The translations under genes and the position numbers were made by a program. Below the pieces are notes generated by a model. The model saw only the letters and a list, made by a program, of their open reading frames with translations. It ran no database searches and had not been told where the DNA came from. DNA of 64,000 bases from Micropterix aruncella (lineage: Eukaryota; Arthropoda; Insecta; Lepidoptera; Micropterigidae): positions 24,893,031 through 24,957,030 of the forward strand of contig OX155957.1 of the NCBI GenBank assembly GCA_944548615.1, written 5' to 3'. Position 1 is the stretch's first letter, and every line of letters starts with the position of its first letter. Of the stretch, positions 1 to 10,464 are shown piece by piece.

Positions 1-957
1 TTTAGCAAATTTTTTTGAAATCATAAGAATGTATTTTGCTCTCTGTGTTAGATGTTCGGATATATAAATTGGCTGAGTATCGCAGGACATATTTATGTGA
101 GATGTGTTAAGCTTTTCCCTATTATTTCTACATTTTTTATTAAAGCTTGCAGCTGAATTTAGAAATTTATCAAGTTGATCTTGCGTAACGAATATCAAGA
201 TAACAGAGTTATTATTCCGCTTTGAAGGATTCCCTTTGTTAGGTTTTCGTTTGATGGATAGAATCTGACTGGGGTCAAATTGGCAGTCGATAATATTGCG
301 AATGGCCCCAATCGTGCTGGAGAGGTTTTCTTGTGGATTTTCTGGCAACCCGCGTATCTCCACATCAGACGCAATACTGTTATAGTCTATTGTATCCAGC
401 TTATCCTCCAGAAAAGTAACTTTCTTTGCCAGTAGTATTGTGCGTTCTTCTAATTTCTTTGTAGCTTCTATCTTGTTCTCGACGGCAACTAGTCGATGGT
501 TTATTTCATCGTATATCCCGGAGATAACATTGATTGCTTCCGAAATTGATTTTATTTCTGTTATTATTTCTTTATTTCCGTTGCTATACGCGAGGAGTTT
601 GTCTTCCATCATGCCAGCAATATGTGCTTTAAACGTCCCAAGCTCCTTTTTAATGAGTTGAGCCGTCAGAGAGGCATTTATATCGCATGAATCCATTGTT
701 TGTGGGGTCGAGGATGTAGAAGATCTTATAGATATATTAGGATCGCTGCTGCACAGCCCTGTTGAACTTATAGAGATGGATTTCACCGTGCATGTGTTGC
801 ATTTCCATGTCTTGTTGTTGGCTTTACTGATGCGTTTGACTGTTGCACAGCTCAAGTGAAAGGTGAGTTTGCACTCGGTGCATTTTAGTATTTCGCCCAA
901 ATCCAAAATCTCCTTCGTGCATATGACACAGGTCGGTGAGCGACATTTCGGGGCCAT
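1..957 (-). CDS. Non-LTR retrotransposon ORF1, PHD finger and coiled coil, partial
   Basis: An uninterrupted frame of 319 codons begins with ATG at 957-955 and runs off the left edge, so the end is missing. The N-terminus (about residues 5-60) has a Cys/His pattern of the PHD-finger type (C-x4-C-x2-C, C-x2-C, H-x4-C, then C-x2-C). Around residues 80-180 it becomes charged and heptad-like, as in coiled-coil trimerisation regions, followed by VEIRGLPENPQENL. That motif opens the RRM-like or baculovirus-FP-like domain of LINE ORF1 proteins. Such proteins bind the element RNA as a nucleoprotein particle. This organisation is common in CR1-like LINEs of Lepidoptera (family knowledge). No stop or frameshift was found, so this may be a young copy. 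Its ORF2 would lie left of the window. Confidence 0.75.
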   Translation of the reverse strand, partial: MAPKCRSPTCVICTKEILDLGEILKCTECKLTFHLSCATVKRISKANNKTWKCNTCTVKSISISSTGLCSSDPNISIRSSTSSTPQTMDSCDINASLTAQLIKKELGTFKAHIAGMMEDKLLAYSNGNKEIITEIKSISEAINVISGIYDEINHRLVAVENKIEATKKLEERTILLAKKVTFLEDKLDTIDYNSIASDVEIRGLPENPQENLSSTIGAIRNIIDCQFDPSQILSIKRKPNKGNPSKRNNNSVILIFVTQDQLDKFLNSAASFNKKCRNNREKLNTSHINMSCDTQPIYISEHLTQRAKYILMISKKFAK

Positions 958-1370
958 ATTTAGATATCAAGTATTCTATGTAGTAGTTCGTGGTCGATAA
1001 ACCCCCGCTGCGTTGTAATACAGTTCGTAGTGTAATGTAGCGTAATGTTTATAAAATTATCGTACGATAAATTTCTTATACACATTCCCGTCCCTAATCT
1101 GGCGCGGTTATTTATTCGCCGGTTGCGCGCGGTGACGAATCTGCGCAGTGTATCGGTTTATGTTCTTTTTACGAAATATGACAGTTCAGATGGCCGAAAA
1201 CGGATGATATAAAACTGATTTATCACTTCGTACTCACGGATCAGGAGTTTAAGCCTCGTAGAATATTAATTTCGTAAACAAGATCGATGAGCGGTCGGCG
1301 ATCGGACCCGTTTGGGTTCCGTTACACAACGACCTCGAGCGGCGTGGTTCTTTTCTCAGCTAGCCTCAGG
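958..1370 (-). other. Probable 5' leader of the LINE
   Basis: This stretch lies directly upstream of the ORF1 start and is richer in CG than the flanking AT-rich DNA. The composition changes near 1370, which is taken as the approximate 5' end. No TSD could be assigned because the other end is outside the window. The boundary is an inference. Confidence 0.4.
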
Positions 1371-2059
1371 CGACTCAGCTTTAATATTTAATTAAAATGT
1401 ATAGCGAAATTAAAATATATTAGTGTAGCTTGTATATGAGATATTCCAAACAAAATTTCAGATAGTGATTTCGGCTGAACAAGGTATCTGTGTATCAAAA
1501 TTCAAATATCTAAGTCAAATATGACTATTTATTACAATGCTATTTTTCTATCCATAATTATTTCAATTTGATCATTACAATATTTATTGCGATGTTATTT
1601 TTGCCTTTCTAATTATTTACCCTATTCAAGTATTTTTGAAATTCCTTTACTATTTATTTTATTATGTGTTTTACGATAGGTATTTTTAAAATATTACTTA
1701 CAGACTGACTTAGACTAACAGACGCAATGGCCTAGTTTTTAGTTTAATTATTAATTTGTACATACCTTGTAAATTATCATAACTTAATTTTTAATATTAT
1801 TAGATACAATTTTTATTAGGTATGTATTTTGAAGTATGCACAAGCCATTATTTGATTGGTATGCTTGCCTTAGTACGGGCCTAGACCTAGTTAGGCGGCG
1901 TTGATCTGAAGAAAGACTGGGCTGCAGTCCTCTCTCTTTTTTGCTACTATTTACATAGAAGCCTATAGTGATAATGTTATATTGTACTATAGTTAAAAAA
2001 TGCGCTTTTTTCTAAATATATAAATTAATAAAAATAAAAAATATTTTTCGTGGACCATA
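1371..2059. other. AT-rich intergenic DNA with a weak SINE-like piece
   Basis: No gene is supported. Positions 1435-1520 share words with the CA-containing SINE-like family described elsewhere (phrases about the element's 5' third). The end near 2010-2050 is A-rich, as at a LINE or SINE 3' end. Nothing else is recognisable. Confidence 0.3.
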
Positions 2060-2270
2060 GACACCGATTCAAACCGTAGTATTTTCAACAATTCAGCTCA
2101 ATCGATAAAGCATTCGGGCGCTATCGTGGATGAATATAGACAGACAAACTTCAATCTGGGTATTTGATCAATATGTACTCGTATATTTCCGTCTTCATCT
2201 CGATTTTTTGCCGCGTTTACAATACTTTCCCTCCTCGCCGGTTGGTGGGTCAGGGAATCAAAATTGTAAC
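2060..2270 (+). repeat. SINE-like CA family, copy 1
   Basis: It contains the family core words TTCAGCTCAATCG, GGGCGCTATCGTGGA, TTCCGTCTTCATCTCG and ACAATACTTTCCCT in the usual order. The internal CA tract is reduced to a few bases. Apparent frames on either strand are shadows of the repeat. Confidence 0.6.
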
Positions 2271-2878
2271 AATTTTTTCGGAACGCTCTTATCCTTCCAG
2301 GGAAGCTCTTGTTGGATATTTCCATGTAACCTTTAATTACATGATATCGATGAATTATCGATTGATGCATATCGATCGTCGTACACCCTGCTACACAATT
2401 TATGAATGAGCTCTCCCCGTAAATATTGTTGCTGTGAATCGTAATGTGCATATGTTTTTCGTGCCCTGATGTCGTGAACTAATAATAATAATACTTTACT
2501 TGAGAGAAAATAGGATAAAGGGTATGTCAAAAAAAACTACCCAACTAGGATATTCGCCGAGCTACAGTAGATTCTTTTCTTTTACAATTATTTTTTTCTA
2601 TGCGCACGTATTTTTATATTGAAAGTAAAATCTATGATAATATTATACATATTATGTATATACAATATTATACTATTATACAATATTATATGATAATATA
2701 TACAATACTATACATGAGTGCTGAAACACGCCATATGCCATTTTTGCCGAATAAGACTTTTCCACTAATTTTGCTTCTTTGTTACTCAGTGCATCGACTG
2801 AGTTCAAAAATATCCATATTCATGCATTAACAGTTTCCAAATAAATCATTTCGGGACCACTTGCCATTTTAACCAAGT
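2271..2878. other. AT-rich spacer, no feature
   Basis: Runs of TATA-rich sequence (about 2630-2715) and no coding signature. Nothing further is visible. Confidence 0.4.
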
Positions 2879-3126
2879 GGCAGCGACAAAAAGTGCAAGA
2901 GTTTTGTAACATGTGATACTTTCAGATCAGGCAGTATTTTGGCCATAGATTACTGGGGCAGAGTCAGCAGGCTAGACTCAGGGACACCTGGCGCTGGCGT
3001 ACTAGGAAAGGTGTAATTTTACGTGTTTTGGAAAAGCTGAAAATTCAACAGTAGACAGTGGATGCAATACAGAACACGAAACAAATAATCAGACTGCTTA
3101 ACAATATAATGCGTGGCGTCAGCATT
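2879..3126 (+). repeat. Dispersed repeat of about 245 bp, copy 1
   Basis: It matches 34122-34370 along its length. Shared words are GTGCAAGAGTTTTG, ATACTTTCAGATCAG, CAGTATTTTGGCCATAGA and GTGTTTTGGAAAAGCTGA. There is no ORF, TIR or clear TSD. The class is unknown. Confidence 0.6.
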
Positions 3127-3465
3127 AGTCCGTACACGTCACAAAAATGAAGTCTCTGCATTTGCTTATTTAATTCTGTCACCCTACTGGGACTAGCCCG
3201 TTCTAGGGTGGACAGGACTCTAATATTACAATAAAGTATGTAACAGTTTTAGTAAAATGCTAATAAAACTAAATTTCCCGAAAATGTGGTCCTCAAAAAA
3301 AATATAATAAAAAATATAATGAATAAAAAGTTATTAATATTTGTGTGAACAAAGACTAAATGGTGGTACGTCCTTCGATCTACCAGTAAGGTAATGTTAT
3401 GGAAATAAGCGCTGTCTGAGTGTCAACTCATCTATCGATTGAACTCTATGTCGACATTTATTATG

Positions 3466-4060
3466 TTAAGGCGACATGAGACCTCACAAAAATATCCGAA
3501 ATGGGCGTACACGCGAAAAAATAGGCGGGGTCAATTTTGTAGGATTTGACCAATAAAAATCCAGCGTTCACAAAGCGTCAAGCGCAGATTCTACGTCCGC
3601 TCGCGCCGGCTACTAGGCGCATACTAAATGCTCTATCGCAGCGCTAGCACAGAATAACTATCTTTACGCAGTGGCGGTATAAGGGTGTTATGGCGAAGCA
3701 TATTTAGCGTAACTCTCAGAGCGCTCTCGCGTTTTATTCAATTGTAATTAATTTAGGACCTAAATAAAAAATGTAGCTAAGTGCTACCCTAAAGAATTAA
3801 CCAGTCAATATTATGAAATTATAATAAAACACACTCACCGCTTACATTGTAGGAGTAAACGCGCCTGAAGGTTTTCGAAGTCAGTTTAAAGCCTTAATGT
3901 CCAAGGCTATGAGCAACTTTTTTGAGTCAAAATTTTAAATTGGTTCCTTATCGAGGGATTCACTTCGAAACATTTAAAAATTAATGCTTATATTTTTCAA
4001 AAAACTCATAAAACTAAAATTCTTCAGATATGGTCGTTCCCAGGTATCATGTCGACTTAA
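3466..4060 (-). mobile_element. TTAA-flanked MITE, copy 1
   Basis: A 587-bp non-coding element (3470-4056) lies between TTAA at 3466-3469 and TTAA at 4057-4060. Its ends are inverted repeats starting GGCGACATGA. It is the reverse-orientation relative of 61881-62456, aligning along the whole length, and of the partial copy at 26252-26487. A TTAA target is the piggyBac-superfamily signature, although the terminal bases are not the usual CCY of piggyBac. Short frames over it are not genes. Confidence 0.8.
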
Positions 4061-4164
4061 TTCCATTCTCGGTAGATTCAGGAGTGTATTCTGTGTCTCA
4101 CTGCATTTTACAACGCCATCTAAAAACATCCGGTTATATCTCGAAATGTCAATATTTCGAGAAA

Positions 4165-4474
4165 TGACGCTGTCTATTTCTCGATGTACTCAGAAGCAAT
4201 GTCAGAAAAATCGTTCACTTCCTTGTCACCTTTTCCTTATTTTACAAAGTCGACATCAGAGCTGGCCTTAATTTTGTTAGGAATTTGTTTGCCTTGAATT
4301 CGGAAATAATTTTCTTTCCCTTTGGCGATGATATTTTATTTCATATTTTCTAACAGCGGTTTTATTTTCATATCTGTAATATTTGCCTTTCCATTGTTCG
4401 TAATCAGCTTGTGAAAAACAGATAAAGAGACTAACCAGAACAAGCACTCTTATAGAACGGCTAAAAATACACAT
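4165..4474 (-). pseudogene. Decayed secreted protein resembling the cathepsin propeptide (I29) domain
   Basis: ATG at 4474 opens 65 codons. A signal peptide of about 24 residues ends at SQA, followed by DYEQWKGKYYRYENKTAVRK. The spacing (aromatic-x2-WK, K-Y-x-R, then R-K-Y-E-I) recalls the ERFNIN helix of I29 propeptide inhibitor domains, which block papain-like cysteine proteases. After about residue 47 the likeness continues in other frames: KKIISEFKAN in one, then VNDFSDIASEY near 4170-4200, the usual end of the I29 fold (xNxFxD). At least two frameshifts and stops must therefore separate the parts. No mature protease domain follows. It may be a stand-alone inhibitor, as known in silkworm (BCPI type), or an exon of a cathepsin. 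The assignment is motif inference and fairly uncertain. Confidence 0.4.
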
Positions 4475-5267
4475 ATTATTTTTTTTTGTGGGTTTTGCTC
4501 AGCAATGAAGAAAATTGTTTTTTTATGGTATCCACATCTTCAGTATATGCCCTCCCTCCGGCAACAGTGACAATCACAGCTCGAATGTCAAAAATATTTT
4601 TATATGAAATTTCTAGGTTATCGCAGTTTTTTAATTTATTTGTTTATTTATCCCTTATTTTACACAATCTATTTACCCATAACTAATACTCGTACATAAC
4701 AATACAGTTTTTGAAGCCCTGTAAATATAATTAAAAGTGCGGTTTTGACGAGATTTGATCACTTCACTAGACAAAGCCTGTATTAAGGTGATACTTTGTG
4801 CAGTGTCATCTAGTGCAGAGGTACCCATACTTTCTTGACCCATAGACCCCTTGATGTTTTCCGTAGACCCCCTACCGGAATTTTCCTTAACTTACTAAAA
4901 TTAAAAGTTTTTTAACACCTGGAACAGTACTGATCGCCTACATAGGGTTTTTGGTAATGTGGACAGTTGTAAAAAATGAAAGATATGTACAATTTTTATT
5001 TGTTCATTTCTAAGCGTCCACGACCTTGAAGTATGAAGCATTTGGGAAAGTGCACATGTAGCACTATCTCGCTTGCTCATTCATGTGGCGCGCATCATTG
5101 AAACGCAATTTTTTCACATATCTCATTTGCACTTTCCCTCGTTAGTCATGTGCGCTGGCCTCTTCAATCGACTGATGCAATTTGAGTTGAGTGTTGATTT
5201 CATTCCTTGATACTTGTGACGCGCGTGTTTGTTTATTGCTATTATTAAAATTTTTAAATACTATGCT
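4475..5267. other. Spacer without recognised gene
   Basis: Mostly AT-rich. A stretch at 4800-4960 has repeat-like phrasing but no second copy in the window. The 5' flanking region of the I29-like pseudogene would lie at 4475 onward. No promoter could be defined. Confidence 0.3.
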
Positions 5268-5985
5268 ATATAGGATAGAAAACGAATTTACCGCGTGAAA
5301 TTTGTAGGACCCGACGTTTCGGTGACGTTGCAGCCGCCGATGTCTAGGGTAGATTGAAGAGCTCTCAGTCCGTTGTTTTGCGGGTAGGCCGCAAACCGCT
5401 GTCGCCACTGCGTAGGTTATAACGGTGGTGGGGGGCCGGGCTCGGAGCGCGGGAATTTAGAAAATCCGTCTTGCACACAACACTCACTGTATCCTGTTTT
5501 ACGTCTTTGCGTTCGGCGTTCGGCGGCGGGAACATTTTAAGAAGAGGGTTCCACGTAGAAGAGAGTTTGTAGCCGTCGTCTCTATTGAAGTTCGGAGTTC
5601 TTCTTATTTCAATGGCTTCCTGGATCATGCGAGGAAAGTAGAATTGTTCCCTGGATAGAACAATGAGATTTTGAAACTGCATCCAGTGGTTACTTCCGCT
5701 ATCCAATATATGTTCGCAGATCGCCGATTTTTCTCGCTGAAAGTTTTTAACAGCTTTGATGTGTTCTGTCAGTCGCGTGGCTATGGGCCGTTTCGTTTGT
5801 CCAATGTAGGCTAGACCGCAGCTGCATTCGACTTTATACACACCCGGGGTTTGCAGTGGTATTACATCCTTTACAGGCCTCAAAAATGCTAAACAGATAT
5901 AATGCTAAACAGATTCGATATAAAAACGATCTTCAAACCGACCCAAAATATAGCTCGATTTTTGAGGCCTGTAAAGGATGTAATA
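5268..5985 (-). mobile_element. Penelope-like element, copy A (rearranged 3' part)
   Basis: The tail at 5268-5400 and the coding part at 5365-5883 match PLE copy B (18188-19488) closely. At 5886 the sense element stops. It is joined head-to-head to an inverted piece of the same element (5888-5985, plus orientation). This gives perfect 27-bp arms at 5861-5887 and 5958-5984 around a 70-bp loop. Inverted partial duplications are typical of Penelope insertions. No TSD could be identified. Confidence 0.8.
5365..5883 (-). pseudogene. Penelope-like GIY-YIG endonuclease domain, 5'-truncated
   Basis: The 172-residue frame holds the C-terminal endonuclease of a Penelope-like polyprotein. A C-x-C pair (VECSCG) directly precedes the GIY-YIG core. 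The core is GVYKV...LAYIGQTKR, followed by the Arg-containing helix RLTEH and the Glu-bearing segment QEAIEIRRTP. The RT part is absent, so it cannot act alone. Family knowledge: PLE proteins couple an RT to a GIY-YIG nuclease that nicks target DNA. The apparent start Met is internal (copy B reads through it), so no real start exists here. It differs from copy B at only a few residues, which suggests recent common ancestry. Confidence 0.8.
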
Positions 5986-6126
5986 ATTGATGTAATATAA
6001 TTAATGATAAAAATTACAAAACTTTATTTATTAAATTAAGTTAAACATGTACGTATGTGAGATAATACAGTAATAAAGATATAAAAATAATAATTGAAAA
6101 AACTGTCTATGTAGGTACCTATTTTA

Positions 6127-6263
6127 TTTAACAACGCTGGTTACTAAAAATTCACAGTCTTGTTACTAAAAACTCACAGTCAGTTTTTCGACCTATCGAA
6201 ATACTGAATGATTGTGAGTTTTTAGTTACAAGACTGTGAGTTGTTAACCAGCGTTGTTAAATA
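6127..6263. repeat. Foldback element with arms of about 53 bp
   Basis: The left arm (6127-6183) and right arm (6210-6263) are near-perfect reverse complements, each starting TTTAACAACGCTGGTT at its outer end. About 27 bp separate them. It could form a long hairpin. It is non-coding and probably a small foldback MITE. Confidence 0.7.
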
Positions 6264-6518
6264 CAATAGGTACATAGACATTTTATTTCTATTATTATTA
6301 TTTCTATAACTTCATAGCTGTAATAATATATCAAACATATATGTTTTACTTAATATCATAACTTATAATATTTATCCTATAAATATTTTATTATAAGTAT
6401 TTTGTTATAGTATTTTATAGTATTATAAGTATTTTATAATTATAACATTTATCCTATCTACACTAATATAATTTAGTTTAGCAAGTACCAATATAGTATA
6501 CTTACTAAACTAAATAAT
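6264..6518. other. AT-rich spacer
   Basis: Simple AT-rich sequence with TATAA-type repeats. Nothing coding. Confidence 0.4.
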
Positions 6519-6702
6519 ATTAGTTCAGCTCAATCGGATGAAGCGCTTAGGCGCTATCGTGGAGGGACACACATAAAACAAAGACTCACAGACAGACTTG
6601 GGTCTAGAAATGGTCCTAATCGTCTCAGAGGCTCAAAATGGATATTTTCGTCTTCATCTCGTTTTTTTAGCGTTTTCACAATACTTTCCCTTGAGCCGGC
6701 AA
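6519..6702 (+). repeat. SINE-like CA family, copy 2
   Basis: It has the family core in order: TTCAGCTCAATCGGATGAAG, GGCGCTATCGTGGAG, an ACACACA tract, CAGACAGACTT, TGGTCCTAATCGTCTCAG, TCGTCTTCATCTCG and CACAATACTTTCCCT. Confidence 0.7.
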
Positions 6703-6707
6703 AGTAA

Positions 6708-6768
6708 TAAAACGAATTTACCTCGTCGGGTGCTACAAACTTCACGCGGTAAATACGTTTTATTTTGT
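6708..6768. repeat. Short PLE-tail palindrome
   Basis: A roughly 60-bp piece contains the PLE terminal words CGTCGGGTGCTACAAA and CACGCGGTAAAT. It is bounded by the inverted ends AATAAAACGAATTTACC and its near reverse complement. It looks like a minimal Penelope tail with inverted ends. It has no coding capacity. Confidence 0.5.
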
Positions 6769-6769
6769 T

Positions 6770-7380
6770 ATATTTAAAAACAATGATATCGACAGTGGAT
6801 AATGAATTATCTACAATATACTCGTGTAAATCATGACAAAGTAGCCTAACTATCTAAGTTGTGTGTGGATATCAATTAATATCGATAAAATTATCTGATA
6901 AGTACGTGGAGTATCTGAACAGTAAATATTTTTAATAATAATCGTAATAGCAGTTCAATTCTCGCACACTTTCGCAATTTACTCAGAAATGGATAACAAA
7001 TCTAATGGAACATTCTGTCTTGTTTGTGAAAATGACATGGGTCAGAGTCGATTGCGTTTGCCAGGACAGTTTACAGTCTGAATCTGAGACTGGCGACTCT
7101 TGCTTATAGCATTAATTATATAACGTATTAGATTGCTCAGCGTCGTACTACGATTTGGCAACTGGGATTTTACTACGAAACACATCGTGCTGATGGCACT
7201 CATAGTTTCGAAAATTTATTAATCTTTTCTCATCATGTTCAATATGGCAACGTTCGTGGTATAACAGTACAGCGGCGCCTTTTACATAGCACTCTAAAGA
7301 CGCCTATACGGTATAAAGTATTACAGTAGAAACATAAAGTATTACATGATCAATATTATTAGTTTAGTATTATTTACTAA
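6770..7380. other. Spacer without recognised gene
   Basis: No convincing exon, repeat or RNA gene was found. Sequence 6980-7080 has some coding-like composition, but stops occur in every frame. Confidence 0.3.
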
Positions 7381-7384
7381 AATT

Positions 7385-7612
7385 TCACAATGTGGTTTCA
7401 ACCCTACGACGCATCTGTGTACTGAATTTTAAGTCTTTAAGTCCAATATTTCGAGTATGACTAGCGCGCCCCCTGGTGGACCGATTTCAACCACAATCTT
7501 TTCAACTCTTGCCATCCAAATGATGCGTGCATGCCAAATTTCAGCTTAACGGATGAATCGTTTGGACGCTATCGTGGAGAAATACGCACAGGCAGACACA
7601 CAAACAAATAGA
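7385..7612 (+). repeat. SINE-like CA family, copy 3
   Basis: It carries the 5' two thirds of the family (TCCAATATTTCGAG, GACTAGCGCGCCCCCTGGTGGA, TGCCAAATTTCAGC, GACGCTATCGTGGAGAAATA, then a CA/CAGA tract). It is interrupted at about 7612 by retroposon R copy A. Confidence 0.65.
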
Positions 7613-8460
7613 GTTGTCAACTACAACGGGCGAACCCGTCACCTCAGGAAGTTTTAACGATTGGTCGTTCTATCTCCCGTGAAGAGAACGCAGAAGACTT
7701 GGACAAAACAGTCCGTAAGAGGCCAACGCCTTATCCGCGAGATAACCAGGTATATTACCCAGCGGGCTTAGGTACACTCACGCCCTTACTTCTAATTGCG
7801 ACCAGATTATTCCAGTCTCTTGACTGGTTACGAGTTCGAGGTCGCTTGCGTTGTCCTCTCCCTTACGAAGCGGTGAAACGGTGTAAACCGAATCTATCAC
7901 AGACCACTGCATCCTTTGCCCGGCTCTTCACCCATCGTCGGGTAGCCGATGGTCGTTATAAGAGCAGTCGCCGTAAGGTCCGTAACCACCCCTGCTCTAT
8001 AGGAAAGAGTACTGCTTTCAGACTCCCCCGACTGTTAGTCAGAATGTCAGAGTTACAGGTTCGAGGTCGCTTGCGCGGTCATCTCCCTTGGGTACCGGTG
8101 ATACAGTGTCTACCGAATTTATCGCGGAGCACGGCATCCTTTGCCTGGCTCTTCGCCCGGTACCGGGTAGCCAATTGGTCGTTTCAAGAGCAGTTGTCGT
8201 AAGGTAAACAACTACCCCGCTTTATAGGAGACAATCGATAGGCTGACGCCGCACGGTGCGCAAACCGTGGAGCACTCGAAGGTTGAAGGGGAAACTGGCC
8301 CGAAAGTCCTACCCTGGTTCGCACTTCTACGTGAAGGCCGCCGGATGGGTGTTTACCCGTGAGTATGACCGACCCTACACACATGGGTCTTAGTGGCCAA
8401 ACTGCAACAGGGCCCATTAGCTCCCAAACTGCAACAGGGCCCATTAGGCCCATTAGCTCC
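7613..8460 (+). repeat. Retroposon family R, copy A (internally duplicated)
   Basis: It begins TTGTCAACTACAACGGGCG and ends CCCATTAGCTCCC, and it is much more GC-rich than its surroundings. Compared with copy C it carries an extra segment: 7830-8010 and 8050-8225 are two versions of the same block of about 200 bp. The final 30 bp (GCAACAGGGCCCATTAGC) are also doubled. The 167-codon plus frame and the 89-codon minus frame inside it are shadows, because other copies do not keep them. No TSD is evident. Class unknown; see copy C. Confidence 0.7.
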
Positions 8461-9720
8461 CATAAGGCGTGAACAGTTCGGTTCTACTCGCTAATGCTCG
8501 GTTCTAGTCATTCGGCCGCCCTCGGCCCCCGACCCACTGCGTCGCATCGCCCGCTCCCGCTATTACTTCGTTTTCACTTAGCGTTATTTTTGCTCGGCTC
8601 CTAAGAATGGTAACGTGATGTTTGATAACCTATAACCTTCCTCAAAAATTAGACTACCAAATGCAATAAGAATTTTTTGAATACGAGTGGTTGCAGGGAT
8701 TAGCGCGTTTAAACAAAAACACAAACAAACTCTACACCTTTATTATTAGTACTTATAGAATATATTGCGCAATTCCACGAAACGATTAGGTAACCCTTTC
8801 GATAGCGTTAACGTCCAAACTCATAGCAATTTATTTTACCATCTATAATAAAATTAATAATGAATGTTTTCTTATAAAGGACCGATTGATTACATAAAAC
8901 CCAATAATTTAAACAACGGTAACAATAATACCTTTCAATTATTAGTGCTATCTATTGCATTTCTTTGTATATGCAGATTATATCACAGAAATAATACCAT
9001 TATAACCAATTATAATCAATTATAATACGGAGAAATAAAATGCCATCAATAGATAGTTTTCTATCTAGATGGACTAACAAATATATCTGAGCTGTTACGT
9101 AAGAGTATGCACAGCAATCTGAATGTCCAGTTCTTTTCTTAGAACATTATATAGTAAAATAACTAAATAGTTTAACGTCATCGATAGAGTATAGAGTCTG
9201 TCATCGCGTAGAGTGCATGAAACAATAGAATCTTCCCTTTTATCCGAAATCACCACTCTGCGAGTTTAGTTAACTGTCATAAGAGTAAGAGTCCCTAAGA
9301 GTCCCAAGCGCTCGCGAGTGACACACGATCAGAGGCACTAATTCCAATGTCGACCATTCTCAGCATTTATTATTCATTTAAAGTTCGAAATGTCAGCCGA
9401 AGTCTCGCAGCAGACTGAATATTTAACACGTGGTACGTGTAAGGATTAAGTTTAATATTCGGATTTTCACAGTAGGCAGCTAGGCGACGACCATGAAATT
9501 ACTAATTATTAAATTTTGATAAAACGAGACAGCAATTGTAATAGTTCATAAAATATAATAATAGTAGATTACGTAGTTCCTTTAATATGTAAGTTGTTCG
9601 ATTAGGTTTGTTACTCTGAATGCTTATATTTGTACCTATTTTGACGTCTTTAAGATTGAAATAGGAAAAAATCGGTTGTGTCACCCCAAGACTTTCCCGG
9701 CAAGTATATAATCCCCCGGC
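8461..9720. other. Intergenic DNA without recognised gene
   Basis: GC-rich up to about 8600, then AT-rich. No ORF, repeat copy or RNA gene is supported. Confidence 0.3.
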
Positions 9721-9726
9721 CAACTA

Positions 9727-9746
9727 CCCCCCCCCCCCCCCCCCCC
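9727..9746. repeat. C homopolymer of about 20
   Basis: A pure C run within a CG-rich island (9720-9780), just after a SINE-like 3'-end motif (GGTTGTGTCACCCCAAGACT) at about 9674. It is one of six C or G runs of 12 or more in this AT-rich window. Confidence 0.9.
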
Positions 9747-9879
9747 AACCCCCGCGGCAACCCAACCTCCCCCCGCGCGCAAATTCGATGGATATTTCGT
9801 AGTATTGAAATGGCATATTTCCAAAAATGATGTAGTATTTCTTAAATATGGCGGACTTTAAACATTGTTTGCGTCGTTT

Positions 9880-10300
9880 GTATACGAGATATTTCAGCCA
9901 AAATGTGTATTCACAGCAGGATTTCGGCCCAACGAGGCATCTGTGTGCCTAATTTCCAGTCTCTAACTGCAATATTTCGAGATTGAAGTATGACTAGCGC
10001 GCCGTCTGGACGGCCGATATCAACTACAATCTTTTCAAGTCTTGCCGAATTTCAGCTCAAACGGATGAAGCGTTTGGGCGCTATCGTGGAGAAATACACA
10101 CACACACACACACACTTACACACACACACAGAATCAGACAGACTTCAAACTGGAAATGGTCCTAATCTACTCAGGGGGAGTTAACATGGATATTTCCGTC
10201 CATCTCGGTTTTTTTGAGCATTCACAATAATTTCCCTCTGCCGGGAGACTCATATCGGTTGTGTCACCCCAAAACTTTACCGGCAAGTAGCAAAGTACCT
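9880..10300 (+). repeat. SINE-like CA family, copy 4 (best preserved)
   Basis: It shows the whole family order: the 5' words TTTCGGCCCAACGAGGCATC and GACTAGCGCGCC, then GGGCGCTATCGTGGAGAAAT, a (CA)n array at 10096-10132, GACAGACTTCAAACTGG, TTCCGTCCATCTCGG, and the terminal CGGTTGTGTCACCCCAAAAC. A second 3'-terminal motif sits just before it at 9673-9710. No tRNA-type promoter boxes were identified. Confidence 0.7.
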
Positions 10301-10464
10301 ATGAAAGGATTTTGAGCGTCATGTCCATTCGGGAACGTAGTTAACCTGATTAAAAGTTCAAGTTTAATTATTGTCGGTGAGCAATAATCCAGGGTCGCAG
10401 ATCTAGACCTCATCGGATGCAATTTTTTTACTCGATTATTTGTGCATTTACAATCCATTATAAT

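Noticed and set aside
7699..8453. Frames of 167 and 89 codons in family R
   Set aside because: Other copies (21, 32, 41 and 59 kb) do not keep either frame, so they are shadows of a non-coding repeat.
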